This document shows, piece after piece, positions 9,245 to 18,299 of a stretch of DNA of 64,000 nt (position 1 is the first letter of the stretch; every line of letters begins with the position of its first letter). Where the stretch lies: contig JAFEFO010000015.1 in assembly GCA_018240565.1 (NCBI GenBank), forward strand, positions 1 through 64,000, read 5' to 3'. The notes beneath the pieces were generated by a model. That model was not told where the DNA came from. It made no database searches and saw only the letters and a program-made list of their open reading frames with translations. Made by a program: the position numbers and the translations under genes. The DNA is from Pseudomonadota bacterium (GTDB lineage: Bacteria > Pseudomonadota > Gammaproteobacteria > Xanthomonadales > Rhodanobacteraceae).

Positions 9245-11116
9245 TTACGCGGTCAACATCGCGTTGACGCGGCGCACATAAGCGGCCGGATCTTCCAGCG
9301 CGACACCTTCGAGCAGTTGCGCCTGATCGAGCAGCAGCAGAGCCAGATCCGTGGCACGTGCGGAGTCCGCTTCGCCTTCAAGACGCTTGACCAAGGCATG
9401 CGCCGGATTGATTTCCAGCACCGGCTTGGTTGTCGGCACGTCCTGACCGGCCTGCTTGAGCAGGCGTTGCATGGCCAGACCCATGTCCTGATCGTCGAGC
9501 ACGATGCAGGCTGGCGAGTCGGTCAGGCGCGCGGACACGCGCACGTCGCGGACACGCTCGCCGAGCAAGTCTTTCAGTCTTTTCACCACGCCTTCCGCCG
9601 CTTTCTCGGTTTCCTTGCGCTGCTCCGCAGTCGCGCCGCCGAGTTTGTCGAGTTCCAGATCGCCCTTGGCGACGTTGCGCAACTTCTTGCCGGCATATTC
9701 GCTGAGATACCCCATCATCCATTCGTCGATGCGATCGACCATCAGCAGCACTTCGACATCGTTGGCCTTGAGCGCTTCGAGTTGCGGCGAGCCCTTCGCC
9801 GCGGCATAGCCATCGGCGGTGATGAAATAGATCGCATCCTGCCCGGCCTTCATGCGGCCGATGTAGTCGTCCAGCGACACGGTTTGCGCCGCACCGTCGG
9901 ACTTGGTGGAAGCAAAACGCAGCAGCTTGGCAATGCGCTCGCGGTTGGCAAAATCCTCGGCGAGACCTTCCTTGAACACGTTGCCGAAGGTTTTCCAGAA
10001 GGTGGCGAATTTTTCCGGTTCGTCTTTCGCCAGTTTGTCGAGCAGATCGAGCACGCGCCGCGTGCAGGCGCTCTTGAGTTTTTCCAGATTGCGATTCTGC
10101 TGCAGGATTTCGCGGCTGACATTGAGCGGCAAATCGTCGGAATCGACCACGCCGCGCACGAAGCGCAGGTAGGCCGGCAAGAGCTGCTCGGCCGCGTCCA
10201 TGATGAAGACGCGCTTGACGTAGAGCTTCAAACCACGGCGCTCGTCGCGACCACCCATCATCAGGTCGAAGGGCGCCTGCTCGGGCAGGTACAACAGCGA
10301 GGTGAAGTTCTGGTTGCCCTCGACGCGATTGTGCGTCCACGCCAGAGGATCGTTGAAATCGTGGGCGATATGCTTGTAGAAGGCCCGGTATTCCTCGTCC
10401 TTGATCTCGGCCTTGGGGCGCGTCCACAGGGCGGATGCCTGATTGACGACGTCCCATTCACCGGTTGGCTTGCCATCCTTCTCTTTCGGCATGCGGATCG
10501 GGAAGCCGATGTGATCGGAATAACGCGCGATCAGGCTGCGCACCTGCCAATCCTGCAGGAACTCGTCTTCATCGGGTTTGATGTGCAGCACGACTTCGGT
10601 GCCGCGTTCGGCCTTGTCGACGGATTCGAGCGTGTATTCGCCAGTGCCGGCGGATTCCCAGCGCACGGCGTCGGACTCACCCGCGCGACGCGTGGTCAGC
10701 GTCACCTTGTCGGCAACCACGAAGGCGGAATAAAAACCCACGCCGAATTGACCAATCAGATTCGCGTCGGCCTTCTTGTCGGCGGACAAGGCTTCGAGAA
10801 ATTTGCGCGTGCCGGAACTGGCGATGGTGCCGATGTTGGCGACGACTTCGTCGCGCGACATGCCGACGCCGTTGTCGCGGATGGTCAGCGTGCGCGCATC
10901 CTTGTCGATGGACACGTCGATATGCAGATCGCTGTCGCCGGCCAGCAGTTCCGGCTTGCCGATGGCCTCGAAGCGCAGTTTGTCGCAAGCATCGGATGCG
11001 TTGGAAACGAGCTCACGCAGGAAGATTTCCTTGTGTGAGTACAGCGAATGCGTGACCAGGTGCAGCACCTGGGCGACTTCGGCTTCAAACTTGCGGGTTT
11101 CGGTGGCAGCGGTCAT
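9245..11116 (-). CDS. htpG: chaperone protein HtpG (Hsp90)
   Basis: Bacterial Hsp90, an ATP-dependent dimeric chaperone of the cytosol. The 623-residue product has the GHKL ATPase N-domain ([44 protein letters not shown]), the middle domain and a C-terminal dimerisation domain, near the usual 620-635 residues. A TTG five codons upstream is also in frame, but the ATG at 11116 has a GAGGA Shine-Dalgarno 6 bases away (GAGGAATCCCATG), so I chose the ATG. The TPR/OGT gene follows 7 bases downstream. Confidence 0.97.
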   Translation of the reverse strand: MTAATETRKFEAEVAQVLHLVTHSLYSHKEIFLRELVSNASDACDKLRFEAIGKPELLAGDSDLHIDVSIDKDARTLTIRDNGVGMSRDEVVANIGTIASSGTRKFLEALSADKKADANLIGQFGVGFYSAFVVADKVTLTTRRAGESDAVRWESAGTGEYTLESVDKAERGTEVVLHIKPDEDEFLQDWQVRSLIARYSDHIGFPIRMPKEKDGKPTGEWDVVNQASALWTRPKAEIKDEEYRAFYKHIAHDFNDPLAWTHNRVEGNQNFTSLLYLPEQAPFDLMMGGRDERRGLKLYVKRVFIMDAAEQLLPAYLRFVRGVVDSDDLPLNVSREILQQNRNLEKLKSACTRRVLDLLDKLAKDEPEKFATFWKTFGNVFKEGLAEDFANRERIAKLLRFASTKSDGAAQTVSLDDYIGRMKAGQDAIYFITADGYAAAKGSPQLEALKANDVEVLLMVDRIDEWMMGYLSEYAGKKLRNVAKGDLELDKLGGATAEQRKETEKAAEGVVKRLKDLLGERVRDVRVSARLTDSPACIVLDDQDMGLAMQRLLKQAGQDVPTTKPVLEINPAHALVKRLEGEADSARATDLALLLLDQAQLLEGVALEDPAAYVRRVNAMLTA

Positions 11117-11334
11117 GGGATTCCTCGACAAAACGGATGCCAGACGAATATGGCCGAAACGCTAGAATTTCAAGCTCGACGAGTGCGAGTCGAAGCCAGC
11201 ATTCGGCACAGGGAGGTGCTGCGCATCGGTTTGCTCTGAAACCGATGCGACAAGCGTGGCGCGGCTTTGCCGCGACCGCTTGATCGACGATCGCGGCAGG
11301 ACGCCCGATTCGTCGATAATCCAGAAAAGACAAA

Positions 11335-11358
11335 GCGACCGTCATTGCTGACGGTCGC
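11335..11358 (-). terminator. Rho-independent terminator of the rpsP-rimM-trmD-rplS operon
   Basis: GCGACCGTCA (11335-11344) pairs over 10 bp with TGACGGTCGC (11349-11358) across a 4-base loop. Read on the minus strand, the stem is followed at once by the T-rich TTTGTCTTTT. It lies about 50 bases after the rplS stop codon and has the form of an intrinsic terminator. Confidence 0.85.
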
Positions 11359-11410
11359 CTTGGACGAGGAGCACAGACGCGACTCAATGCTCCAAGAGGG
11401 ATGTAGCGAT

Positions 11411-11773
11411 TTATTCTGCCGCGGCGTGCTTGGACAAGTCTTCCTGAATGCGTGCGGCCTTGCCTTCCAATCCGCGCAGGTAATACAACTTGGCGCCGCG
11501 CACCTTGCCGCGACGCTTCACCGCAACCGAGTCGATCGCCGGCGAGTGCGTCTGGAACACGCGCTCGACGCCCGTGCCGTGCGAAATCTTGCGCACCGTG
11601 AAAGCGGAGTTCAGGCCGGAGTTTTTCTTGGCGATGCACACGCCCTCATAGGCCTGTACACGCTCGCGATTGCCTTCCTTCACCTTGACGTTGACGACGA
11701 CCGTGTCGCCCGGCGAGAACTCGGGAAGCTTGCGCGAAATTTGCCGGGATTCGAATTGCTGCAGGATGTTCAT
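11411..11773 (-). CDS. rplS: 50S ribosomal protein L19
   Basis: A 120-residue L19, located at the 30S-50S interface. It begins [19 protein letters not shown] and contains the family-typical [20 protein letters not shown] and [12 protein letters not shown] with [14 protein letters not shown], followed by [19 protein letters not shown]. Last gene of rpsP-rimM-trmD-rplS, 63 bases after trmD, with an intrinsic terminator downstream. The trmD-rplS spacer is unusually AT-rich, and no strong Shine-Dalgarno is seen; translational control through the leader is possible but unproven. Confidence 0.97.
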   Translation of the reverse strand: MNILQQFESRQISRKLPEFSPGDTVVVNVKVKEGNRERVQAYEGVCIAKKNSGLNSAFTVRKISHGTGVERVFQTHSPAIDSVAVKRRGKVRGAKLYYLRGLEGKAARIQEDLSKHAAAE

Positions 11774-11836
11774 GTCTTCACCACTTGTTGAGCAGGATTA
11801 TATGCCGATATTTCGGCCGATTTGCGGCCGATTTGA

Positions 11837-12577
11837 TTAACATTTCGTATCTTGTTGATATTCCAATAAAAGTTTTTCGTCTTCTCGATTCAACTTTAAC
11901 TTTGCCAGCAAATCGGGCCGGCGCTGCCAGGTTCGTCCAAGTGCTTGTTTTCTACGCCATTTTGCGATTTTCGCATGGTCGCCCGACATCAGCACCTTCG
12001 GCACCGCACCCAGCGCATGTTGCTCCGGCCGCGTGTAGTGCGGGCAGTCCAGCAGGCCGTCCGAAAACGAATCCTGCTGCGCCGATTGCGCATCGTTGAG
12101 CGCGCCATCCTGCAAGCGGCCGATCGCATCGATCAGCACCGCTGCCGCCAGTTCGCCGCCCGACAGCACATAGTCGCCGATGGAGATTTCCTCGTCGACT
12201 TCGTGCTGCAAAAACCGCTCATCCACGCCTTCGTAACGCCCGCACAACAGGATGATTCGCTCCCGCTGCGCGAGTTGTACCACCTTGGCCTGATCCAGGC
12301 GCACTCCTTGCGGACTGAGGTAAATCGTCCTCGCTGGTTTTGCATCCGCCGCTCGCGCCGCATTCAAGGCCGCGCGCAACGGCTCGATCAACATCACCAT
12401 GCCCGGCCCGCCGCCGAATGGACGTTCGTCCACGCGGCGATACGCATCGGTGGCGTAGTCGCGCGGATTCCACGCGTGCAACGCCAGCAATCCGCGTTCT
12501 TGCGCCCTGCCGATCACACCGATCGCCGCGCATTGCGCGACGAAGTCGGGGAACAGCGTAATCACATCCAAGCGCAT
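11837..12577 (-). CDS. trmD: tRNA (guanine-N1)-methyltransferase TrmD
   Basis: A 246-residue SPOUT methyltransferase that makes m1G37 in tRNAs and prevents frameshifting. Family features: start [29 protein letters not shown], the trefoil-knot SAM region [31 protein letters not shown] and the PHYTRPEQ segment. Two bases separate it from rimM upstream. The 3' end (about the last 20 codons, ending EYQQDTKC) and the following spacer are clearly more AT-rich than the rest of the operon. Confident assignment. Confidence 0.97.
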   Translation of the reverse strand: MRLDVITLFPDFVAQCAAIGVIGRAQERGLLALHAWNPRDYATDAYRRVDERPFGGGPGMVMLIEPLRAALNAARAADAKPARTIYLSPQGVRLDQAKVVQLAQRERIILLCGRYEGVDERFLQHEVDEEISIGDYVLSGGELAAAVLIDAIGRLQDGALNDAQSAQQDSFSDGLLDCPHYTRPEQHALGAVPKVLMSGDHAKIAKWRRKQALGRTWQRRPDLLAKLKLNREDEKLLLEYQQDTKC

Positions 12578-12579
12578 GG

Positions 12580-13086
12580 TTAAAAATCTACATCCCAGTC
12601 CACCGTGATGCGTCCTGCATCCAGATCGACCTTCTTCACGAACTGCCCGGTCACATACGGGATCAGGCGTTCGCGATCGCCCTGCACCACCAGCACATCG
12701 TTGGCGCCGGTCGAAAACAGATGACTGACCTTGCCGAGCGCAACGCCTTCGACCGTGAAGACATCGAGCCCTTCAAGGTCCGCCCAGTACACCTGCCCAC
12801 GCTTGGCCTTGGGCAGTGCCGAACGCGGAACCTCGATCGTCGCGCCGATCCAGCGTGCTGCCGCATCGCGATCATGGCAATCCGGCAACTTGGCGACGAC
12901 ACCCTTGCCCTGCTCATGACCTTGCGCGGAAGCGACTTCGACTTGCGCCGCGCCCAACGCGATGCGCCACGGCCGATAAGCGAAGATTGCGAGGCGAGGC
13001 TGCGTGTAGGACTCGATCTTCAGCCAGCCGCCAACACCATGCAGGCCGACGATCTTGCCGACCGTCAATAGCCGATCGGCAATCAC
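12580..13086 (-). CDS. rimM: 16S rRNA processing protein RimM
   Basis: A 168-residue RimM, which binds ribosomal protein S19 and assists maturation of the 30S head. N-terminal RimM domain with [24 protein letters not shown]-terminal PRC-barrel around [21 protein letters not shown], with [20 protein letters not shown] near the end. It sits between rpsP (10 bases upstream) and trmD (2 bases downstream), the conserved order in Proteobacteria. Confidence 0.96.
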   Translation of the reverse strand: MIADRLLTVGKIVGLHGVGGWLKIESYTQPRLAIFAYRPWRIALGAAQVEVASAQGHEQGKGVVAKLPDCHDRDAAARWIGATIEVPRSALPKAKRGQVYWADLEGLDVFTVEGVALGKVSHLFSTGANDVLVVQGDRERLIPYVTGQFVKKVDLDAGRITVDWDVDF

Positions 13087-13096
13087 GACAGCGAAA

Positions 13097-13354
13097 TCAG
13101 GCAGCTTTCGGCTGCTTGCCGGCTTCCTTCATCAGCCAGCGCACCTTGTCGGACAACTGCGCGCCCTTGGCGACCCACGCATTGACCTTGTCGGTGTCGA
13201 GCTGCAGGCGCACTTCCTTGCCGGCGGCGACGGGGTTGTAGAAACCCACGCGCTCGATGTTGCGGCCGTCGCGCGCGTTGCGCTCGTCGGTGACGATGAT
13301 GTGATAGAACGGACGGCCCTTGGCGCCGCCACGGGATAGACGAATCTTGACCAT
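13097..13354 (-). CDS. rpsP: 30S ribosomal protein S16
   Basis: An 85-residue S16: [19 protein letters not shown] with [21 protein letters not shown] is diagnostic. First gene of the rpsP-rimM-trmD-rplS operon. A TAGAAT hexamer at 13455-13460 (minus strand) could be its -10 box, giving a leader of about 90 bases; no matching -35 box is convincing. Confidence 0.97.
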   Translation of the reverse strand: MVKIRLSRGGAKGRPFYHIIVTDERNARDGRNIERVGFYNPVAAGKEVRLQLDTDKVNAWVAKGAQLSDKVRWLMKEAGKQPKAA

Positions 13355-13514
13355 GTTTATTTCTCGAGAATTTATCGGGTACGTTGTGTCCCCAATCGCG
13401 GATGCGAACGCATCGGCCCCAAGGAACGGGCGAACTACGATTCGGGAGCCGGGTATTCTAGCCTAACTGCGGGGAAAATAAAGACTATCTGTCGAATAGC
13501 AACGCACGCGGCGC

Positions 13515-13543
13515 TTGCAATGTACGGCAATTTGCCGGACAAT
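13515..13543 (+). promoter_or_regulatory. promoter with palindromic operator for the TacAT-type module
   Basis: TTGCAA (13515-13520) and GACAAT (13538-13543) are 17 bases apart and each match the sigma-70 consensus at 4 of 6 positions. The spacer holds the perfect palindrome CGGCAATTTGCCG (13525-13537, one central base). A palindrome within the spacer is where a ribbon-helix-helix antitoxin would repress its own operon. Inferred from sequence only. Confidence 0.55.
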
Positions 13544-13563
13544 GCATCAAGAGGTTCAACGTC

Positions 13564-13857
13564 ATGTCCAGCCCTGCCAGTTCACTGCGCGCCGCACGGC
13601 TTGAAGCGCGAATTGCTCCCGACGTGCTCGCCACGGTCAAGCGCGCCGCCGAAATCGAGGGCCGCAGCGTCAGCGATTTCGTGGTCAACGCTGTGCGCAG
13701 TGCCGCACAGCACACACTCAATGAAGCGCAAATCCTGCGCTTGTCGCTGGCCGACCAGCACTTCGTTGCCGATCTGCTTGCCCATCCGCCCAAGCCCAGC
13801 GCGGCGCTGGCGCGAGCGCGCAAGGCGCACAAAAAGTTGATTCGCAGTAGCCGATGA
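13564..13857 (+). CDS. DUF1778 (TacA-type) antitoxin
   Basis: A 97-residue protein with a ribbon-helix-helix N-terminal part (RLEARIAPDVLATVKRAAEIEGRSVSDFVVNAV) and a charged C-terminal arm that would wrap and inhibit the toxin. This is the DUF1778/TacA antitoxin family, always paired with a GNAT-acetyltransferase toxin. Its stop codon overlaps the toxin start by 4 bases, implying translational coupling. AAGAGG lies 9 bases before the ATG. Expected to bind DNA and autorepress, probably at the palindrome at 13525-13537. Confidence 0.88.
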   Translation: MSSPASSLRAARLEARIAPDVLATVKRAAEIEGRSVSDFVVNAVRSAAQHTLNEAQILRLSLADQHFVADLLAHPPKPSAALARARKAHKKLIRSSR

Positions 13858-14330
13858 GCGGTTACCGCATCGAGCGCCTGAGTAACCATCACAACCGGAA
13901 GGCTTTCCGCTGCGGCTCGGAACCCCTCGATCTCTATTTTCGCCAGCGCGCCACGCAGGACGAACAGCGCCGCATTGCGCTGTGCTTTGTCGCCGTCGCC
14001 GAACCGGACGATACCGTTGCCGGTTTCTATACGCTCGCGGCAACTTCCATCGCTCTCGACGGCTTGCCGGTCGAACGGGCCAGGCGGTTGCCCCGCTACC
14101 CGAGCGTGCCCGCCGTTCTCCTGGGTCGTCTGGCAGTCGCCTCAACCCATCAAGGCAAGGGACTTGGCGGCGCTCTCGTTGCCGATGCCTTGCTACGCGC
14201 GGCACAATCCGAAATCGTTGGCCATCTGATGGTGGTAGATGCGCAGGACGAAGTGGCGAAACGCTTTTACGTCCATCTGGGATTTGAGGTGCTGCCGGAA
14301 GATGACCGTCGGCTGGTGCGACGCATCTAG
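13854..14330 (+). CDS. GNAT-family toxin (TacT-type aminoacyl-tRNA acetyltransferase)
   Basis: A 158-residue GCN5-related N-acetyltransferase paired with the DUF1778 antitoxin. TacT toxins acetylate the amino group of aminoacyl-tRNAs and block translation. Visible features: N-terminal LSNHHNRKAFRCGSEPLDLYFR typical of this toxin branch, the acetyl-CoA motif RLAVASTHQGKGLGGALVADA (Q-G-K-G-L-G), and a late FYVHLGFEVLPED carrying the Tyr expected to act as general acid. No lesion is visible, so the toxin looks intact. The 4-base ATGA overlap with the antitoxin keeps expression balanced. Confidence 0.88.
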   Translation: MSGYRIERLSNHHNRKAFRCGSEPLDLYFRQRATQDEQRRIALCFVAVAEPDDTVAGFYTLAATSIALDGLPVERARRLPRYPSVPAVLLGRLAVASTHQGKGLGGALVADALLRAAQSEIVGHLMVVDAQDEVAKRFYVHLGFEVLPEDDRRLVRRI

Positions 14331-14445
14331 CTCAGACGATGACCAGCTCGACCACGAATTCCCTGATCAGTTCGCGGCGCCGCTGCCATTGGTTCCTGAT
14401 CGCTGCGACGCTTCGCATGATCTGCCCCGGTTCAGGCTGCAAGCT

Positions 14446-15672
14446 TCAGGGATTGCTGAAAACGGCCCCGTGCGGAATGGCGCTGCCCTGCCAGCCATCC
14501 GGCCACGATCGCATCATGTCGATGCTGGTCTGGTCGAGCGTCAATTTACCGGTGCGACGATCGATCGTGGCAAAGCGAATCCGCGTGTTGAGCGCGCCGT
14601 AGCCAGTGATGACGAGGCGATCGCCGCCTGGCTCGAGTGCGAGCCAATGCGGATACTCGTCTGGTGGCAACAGGATGCGGCTGACTTCATGAGGATGTTC
14701 GTGGTCGTGCAGATCCAAGCTCACGATCGCATGCCCGCTTTGCATTGCCTCAACCAGATAGTCGCCAGCCAACACAGGCACTTCGCAGACACGGTATCCG
14801 AAGTCATAGATGTGCTTCAGCGAAGGATCCTCGCCCGCAAGATTCTGCACAACGAAAAGGCCACAATTGAAGGTTGGCACCACGACGGTCTTGCCGTCGG
14901 CCAGCAATCGGGGCTCAGACGAATCGGCGGCGGTGTCGTAAATCCAGTCAGGCGACGTCGGCAATTGCAAGGTCTTGAGCAGCTTCAGATCGGAAAGCCG
15001 CCATACCTGGGCGACGTGGCTGACTTGCGCCGCCATCATGTCGGCGCTGCCGGTGACGACGCGGTCGAGCTTTGCATCCACCGCCAGACTGTACGGGCGA
15101 ATATTGGGATGTCCCGTCACAGCCGCCGACGCGGTTCTCACCACACGGCCCTGCGCATCGAACTCCACAAGTCCGCCGGCGGCCTTGTTGAATCCGCCGG
15201 AATACTGGAAGGTGGCCAGTGTGTCGCCGTTGGCCAGATGGACAAACGAATGCGGGTAGCCAAAAGCGCCGATGCTGCCGAATTTGCGCGCGAGCCGCGG
15301 ATGCATCGGGTCGTGAAGGTCGAAGACGTAGGTCTCGTTGCCAAGCCAGTCGTTGGCATACAGCTGATCGTCAGGCGGCTCCACATAGTTCGTGTGGTGG
15401 GCTTGCGCCGCATCGCCGACCGGCAGCATCGCGACGAGTTTGCCGAACGTCGGCCCTGGCGCGACATCGAATACAGCGAGAATGTCCTTGCCCAATCCGA
15501 GTCCAGCACGCCGTGCGGGAATATCGGCCGGCGTCATCTCCATCACGGTAGCCTGAGGACGCTTGGCTTGCATCGCCCAGACGAAAAGGTAGTGGCTAGA
15601 GCCCGGCGCAGCGGTCGCGAGCGACGGGAAATTCAGAAGCAGAAAAAGGCAGCTGCAAATGGTCCTCTTCAT
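14446..15672 (-). CDS. secreted beta-propeller protein, selenium-binding-protein (SBP56)-like
   Basis: A 408-residue protein with a clear signal peptide (MKRTICSCLFLLLNFPSLATA, cleavage near ATA-AP). The mature part is rich in short beta-strand blade motifs: LYANDWLGNETYVFDLHDP, YPHSFVHLANGDTLATFQY, GGLVEFDAQGRVV, DYLVEAMQSGHAIVSLDLHD and a final WQGSAIPHGAVFSNP. His-rich positions (AHHTN, PHSF, HPHE, IPHGA) recall the metal-binding centre of SBP56/methanethiol oxidase propellers, to which I tentatively assign it. The family match rests on pattern recognition, and the substrate is unknown. Convergent with the TA module; it stands alone. Confidence 0.5.
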   Translation of the reverse strand: MKRTICSCLFLLLNFPSLATAAPGSSHYLFVWAMQAKRPQATVMEMTPADIPARRAGLGLGKDILAVFDVAPGPTFGKLVAMLPVGDAAQAHHTNYVEPPDDQLYANDWLGNETYVFDLHDPMHPRLARKFGSIGAFGYPHSFVHLANGDTLATFQYSGGFNKAAGGLVEFDAQGRVVRTASAAVTGHPNIRPYSLAVDAKLDRVVTGSADMMAAQVSHVAQVWRLSDLKLLKTLQLPTSPDWIYDTAADSSEPRLLADGKTVVVPTFNCGLFVVQNLAGEDPSLKHIYDFGYRVCEVPVLAGDYLVEAMQSGHAIVSLDLHDHEHPHEVSRILLPPDEYPHWLALEPGGDRLVITGYGALNTRIRFATIDRRTGKLTLDQTSIDMMRSWPDGWQGSAIPHGAVFSNP

Positions 15673-15767
15673 AGCTCGCCCTCCCCCGACAAGTAATCCG
15701 GATGGAGCCTAGCACGCTCGGAACTGGATTGGCCAACCCGAAAACCCTTTTGCGAGAGTGTCAGCGC

Positions 15768-18188
15768 CTAGCGCAACACCCGAATCCGCAACTGCGCATA
15801 CGCCCCGCTCGCGGCCAGCGCGGTGATGGTCTGCTCGCCAGTCTGGGCAAAGGCGTGCTCGAAGGGCTGCGCGGCGCGGGTTTCACCTTCCAATTTGCCG
15901 TTGACCAGCCACAGGATGCGCTGGCGATCGGCGCCGAGCACACGCAGGCGCAAGGCTGCCGGTTGACTGCTGTTCGGCGCCCGCGCGATGGCCGCGCCAT
16001 CGGCAACGCCGTCGATGCGAATCGATTGCAGGGCGTCCATTCCATCGGCCGCGCAACCCGATTGCAACGGCGGCACGCTGCTGGCGCGGCGCAAATCCGG
16101 CGACAGCCACGGATACGCCAGGGCAGGCCAGCGCGCGACATCCAGGGTCGTCGCCTGCGACGTCTCGCAGCCCGGACTCAAGCGACGACCGCTGCGCGCA
16201 TCCACGCGCACCTGCACCAGGCCCGCGCTCCACACGCTGGCATCGCGTTCGGGCAGGGTCGGCGGAATCACGCCGTTGAGGATCCACGCCGTGTGCTTTT
16301 GCTGGCACAGTTGCGGATGCTGCGCATCGAACGCTAGACCGAGCGGCCAGCACACATCGGCCTGCGTCACGCCGGCCGGGGGCGGCGACGGCGTCAGCGC
16401 CAAGGCGTTGCGCGGCAAGCCGTCAATGGCATCGAACATCAACGGCAGTGCGGTGACCGCGCCATATTGGCCCGGCAAGGGCGTGCCATCCGGACGCCCG
16501 ATCCACACGCCCACCGTGTAGCCACGCGTCGTGCCGATCGCCCAGGCGTCGCGATAGCCGTAGCTGGTGCCGGTTTTCCACGCCACGCGCGGGCGCGAGC
16601 CGGGATCAAATGTATCGAGCCGATAGCCGGGACGCGGATTGGCTTCGAGCATGGTGCGCACGATCCACGCCGCGCCAGCGGACAACACGCGTCGATCGAC
16701 GACCGGATCGGCAGGCGTGAAACGCACGCGCCCGGCGACGCCGCCGCGATTGAGCGCGGTGTAGGCGCCGGCGAGATCCTCCAGGCGCGCACCGCCGCCG
16801 CCGAGGATGATCGACAGGTTCGGCTCGACCCCGCGCGGCAAGCGGATGCTCAATCCGGCATTGCTCAGCCGCGCCATGAAGCGCGCGGGGCCGACGCGAT
16901 CGAGCAAGTCCACTGCCGGCACGTTGAGCGATTGGCGCAAGGCATCCGCCGCGGCGACCGGGCCCGTGAAGGCCATGTCGAAATTGCCCGGGCGATACGT
17001 ACCGAAGGATTGCGGCGCGTCGATGAGCAGGCTCTGCGAATCGATCAGGCCGTCGTCGAGCGCGAGGCCGTAGAGGAAAGGCTTGAGCGTGGACCCCGGC
17101 GAGCGCCAGGCCCGCACCATGTCGACGTGTCCCAGGCGCGCCGCGTCGCCGAACGCGCCGGAACCGACGTAGGCGCGCGCTTCCAGCGTCGCATTGTCGA
17201 CCACGAGCAGTGCCGCCGAGGTGCGCGCCGGCAAGTGACCCAGGTAATCGGCGACGCGCGCTTCCAGTGCGCTTTGCAAATTCGCGTCGAGGGTCGTGGT
17301 GATGCGATGCGCCTGCGGCTGTGCCTCGTGCAGGCGTTCGGCGAGCAGTGCGGCGTGCAATGGCGCCTGCAATTCCCGCGCAGCGACCGATTCGATGCGG
17401 GCATCGCGCACACTGGCCAGCGTCCATGCATGCAGCGCGGCCATGCGCGCGAGTACCTTGTCGCGGGCGACGCGCGCCGCACGCGCATTGCGATCCGGCC
17501 GCAGCCGCGTCGGCGACTGCGGCAGCACCGCGAGCAAGGCGGCTTCGGCATGCGACAGGCGCGAGGCCGGTTTGCCAAGGTACGCCCATGAAGCCGCTTC
17601 GACGCCTTCGATGGTGCCGCCGAACGGCGCATGGTTGAGGTAAAGCGTGAGGATTTCGCGCTTGGATAGATGCGCTTCGAGTTGCAGAGCGCGCAGGATC
17701 TGGCGCAGCTTGCCGCCAACACTGCGTGGCTGTGGATCGATGATGCGCGCGACCTGCATGGTCAGCGTCGAACCGCCGGAAACAATGTGGCCGTGGCGCA
17801 CGAGTTGCGCGGTCGCACGCATGAGCGCGACCGGATTCACGCCGGGATGCCAATAGAACCAGCGATCCTCATACGTGAGCAAGGCTTGCAGGTACAGCGG
17901 CGAGACTTCATCCGGCGTCACCGGATAACGCCACGCGCCGTCCGCGTCGGTGAACGCGCGCAACGGCGTGCCATCGCGCGCCAGCACCACCGTGCTGCCG
18001 CCGTTGGCATCCGGCAGCGGCAAGGGGAGCAGGCGGTCGAGCACGAAGGCCAGGACAAAGATCGCTGCCAATGCGATGCCGGTGCGCTTCGCCCAACGCA
18101 ACAAGCGCGCACGTTTTACCCCCTCTCCCGCTCGCGGGAGAGGGTCGGGGTGAGGGTGGCTCAATTGGGCTGTTTCGTCGCGTTTCAT
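15768..18188 (-). CDS. pbpC: penicillin-binding protein 1C (bifunctional transglycosylase/transpeptidase-like)
   Basis: An 806-residue PBP1C. A short cytoplasmic tail and one membrane anchor (IALAAIFVLAFVL, residues 38-50) precede a GT51 glycosyltransferase domain with the catalytic E107 in EDRWFYWHPG. The penicillin-binding domain has SxxK at Ser366 (STLKPF) and KTGT at Lys538, then a BiPBP_C domain. It polymerises peptidoglycan in the periplasm. The ATG at 18188 has GGAG 8 bases upstream and is preferred, although residues 11-23 (HPHPDPLPRAGEG) are encoded by a REP-type palindrome. It lies 111 bases after the alpha-2-macroglobulin gene on the same strand, the classic yfhM-pbpC pairing in which the macroglobulin protects the envelope where PBP1C repairs it. 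Confidence 0.93.
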   Translation of the reverse strand: MKRDETAQLSHPHPDPLPRAGEGVKRARLLRWAKRTGIALAAIFVLAFVLDRLLPLPLPDANGGSTVVLARDGTPLRAFTDADGAWRYPVTPDEVSPLYLQALLTYEDRWFYWHPGVNPVALMRATAQLVRHGHIVSGGSTLTMQVARIIDPQPRSVGGKLRQILRALQLEAHLSKREILTLYLNHAPFGGTIEGVEAASWAYLGKPASRLSHAEAALLAVLPQSPTRLRPDRNARAARVARDKVLARMAALHAWTLASVRDARIESVAARELQAPLHAALLAERLHEAQPQAHRITTTLDANLQSALEARVADYLGHLPARTSAALLVVDNATLEARAYVGSGAFGDAARLGHVDMVRAWRSPGSTLKPFLYGLALDDGLIDSQSLLIDAPQSFGTYRPGNFDMAFTGPVAAADALRQSLNVPAVDLLDRVGPARFMARLSNAGLSIRLPRGVEPNLSIILGGGGARLEDLAGAYTALNRGGVAGRVRFTPADPVVDRRVLSAGAAWIVRTMLEANPRPGYRLDTFDPGSRPRVAWKTGTSYGYRDAWAIGTTRGYTVGVWIGRPDGTPLPGQYGAVTALPLMFDAIDGLPRNALALTPSPPPAGVTQADVCWPLGLAFDAQHPQLCQQKHTAWILNGVIPPTLPERDASVWSAGLVQVRVDARSGRRLSPGCETSQATTLDVARWPALAYPWLSPDLRRASSVPPLQSGCAADGMDALQSIRIDGVADGAAIARAPNSSQPAALRLRVLGADRQRILWLVNGKLEGETRAAQPFEHAFAQTGEQTITALAASGAYAQLRIRVLR
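18119..18159 (-). repeat. REP-type palindrome, copy 1, inside the pbpC start
   Basis: CCCTCTCCCG (18121-18130) pairs with CGGGAGAGGG (18135-18144) around a 4-base loop and is followed by GTCGGGGTGAGGGTGG. Together with copy 2 (18198-18254), in the opposite orientation, it forms a pair like a bacterial interspersed mosaic element. This copy lies within the pbpC reading frame and encodes residues 11-23. Confidence 0.85.
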
Positions 18189-18197
18189 TGAACCACT

Positions 18198-18254
18198 CCA
18201 CCCTCACCCGCCGCGCTACGCGCGTCGGCCTCTCCCGCCAGCGGGAGAGGCGAG
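18198..18254 (+). repeat. REP-type palindrome, copy 2, between the macroglobulin gene and pbpC
   Basis: CCACCCTCACCC is followed by a GC-rich insert and the stem CCTCTCCCGC (18229-18238) / GCGGGAGAGG (18241-18250). It is the inverted counterpart of copy 1. Located in the 111-base gap, it could stabilise or attenuate the message between the two genes. Confidence 0.85.
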
Positions 18255-18299
18255 AAACCATGCGCCCCTGCGTACCTGGATATTGGCGCGGTTTCTCGA

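Noticed and set aside
9194..11038. A 614-codon open frame antisense to htpG
   Set aside because: A shadow of GC-rich codon bias; its product is unlike known families and the opposite strand is clearly htpG.
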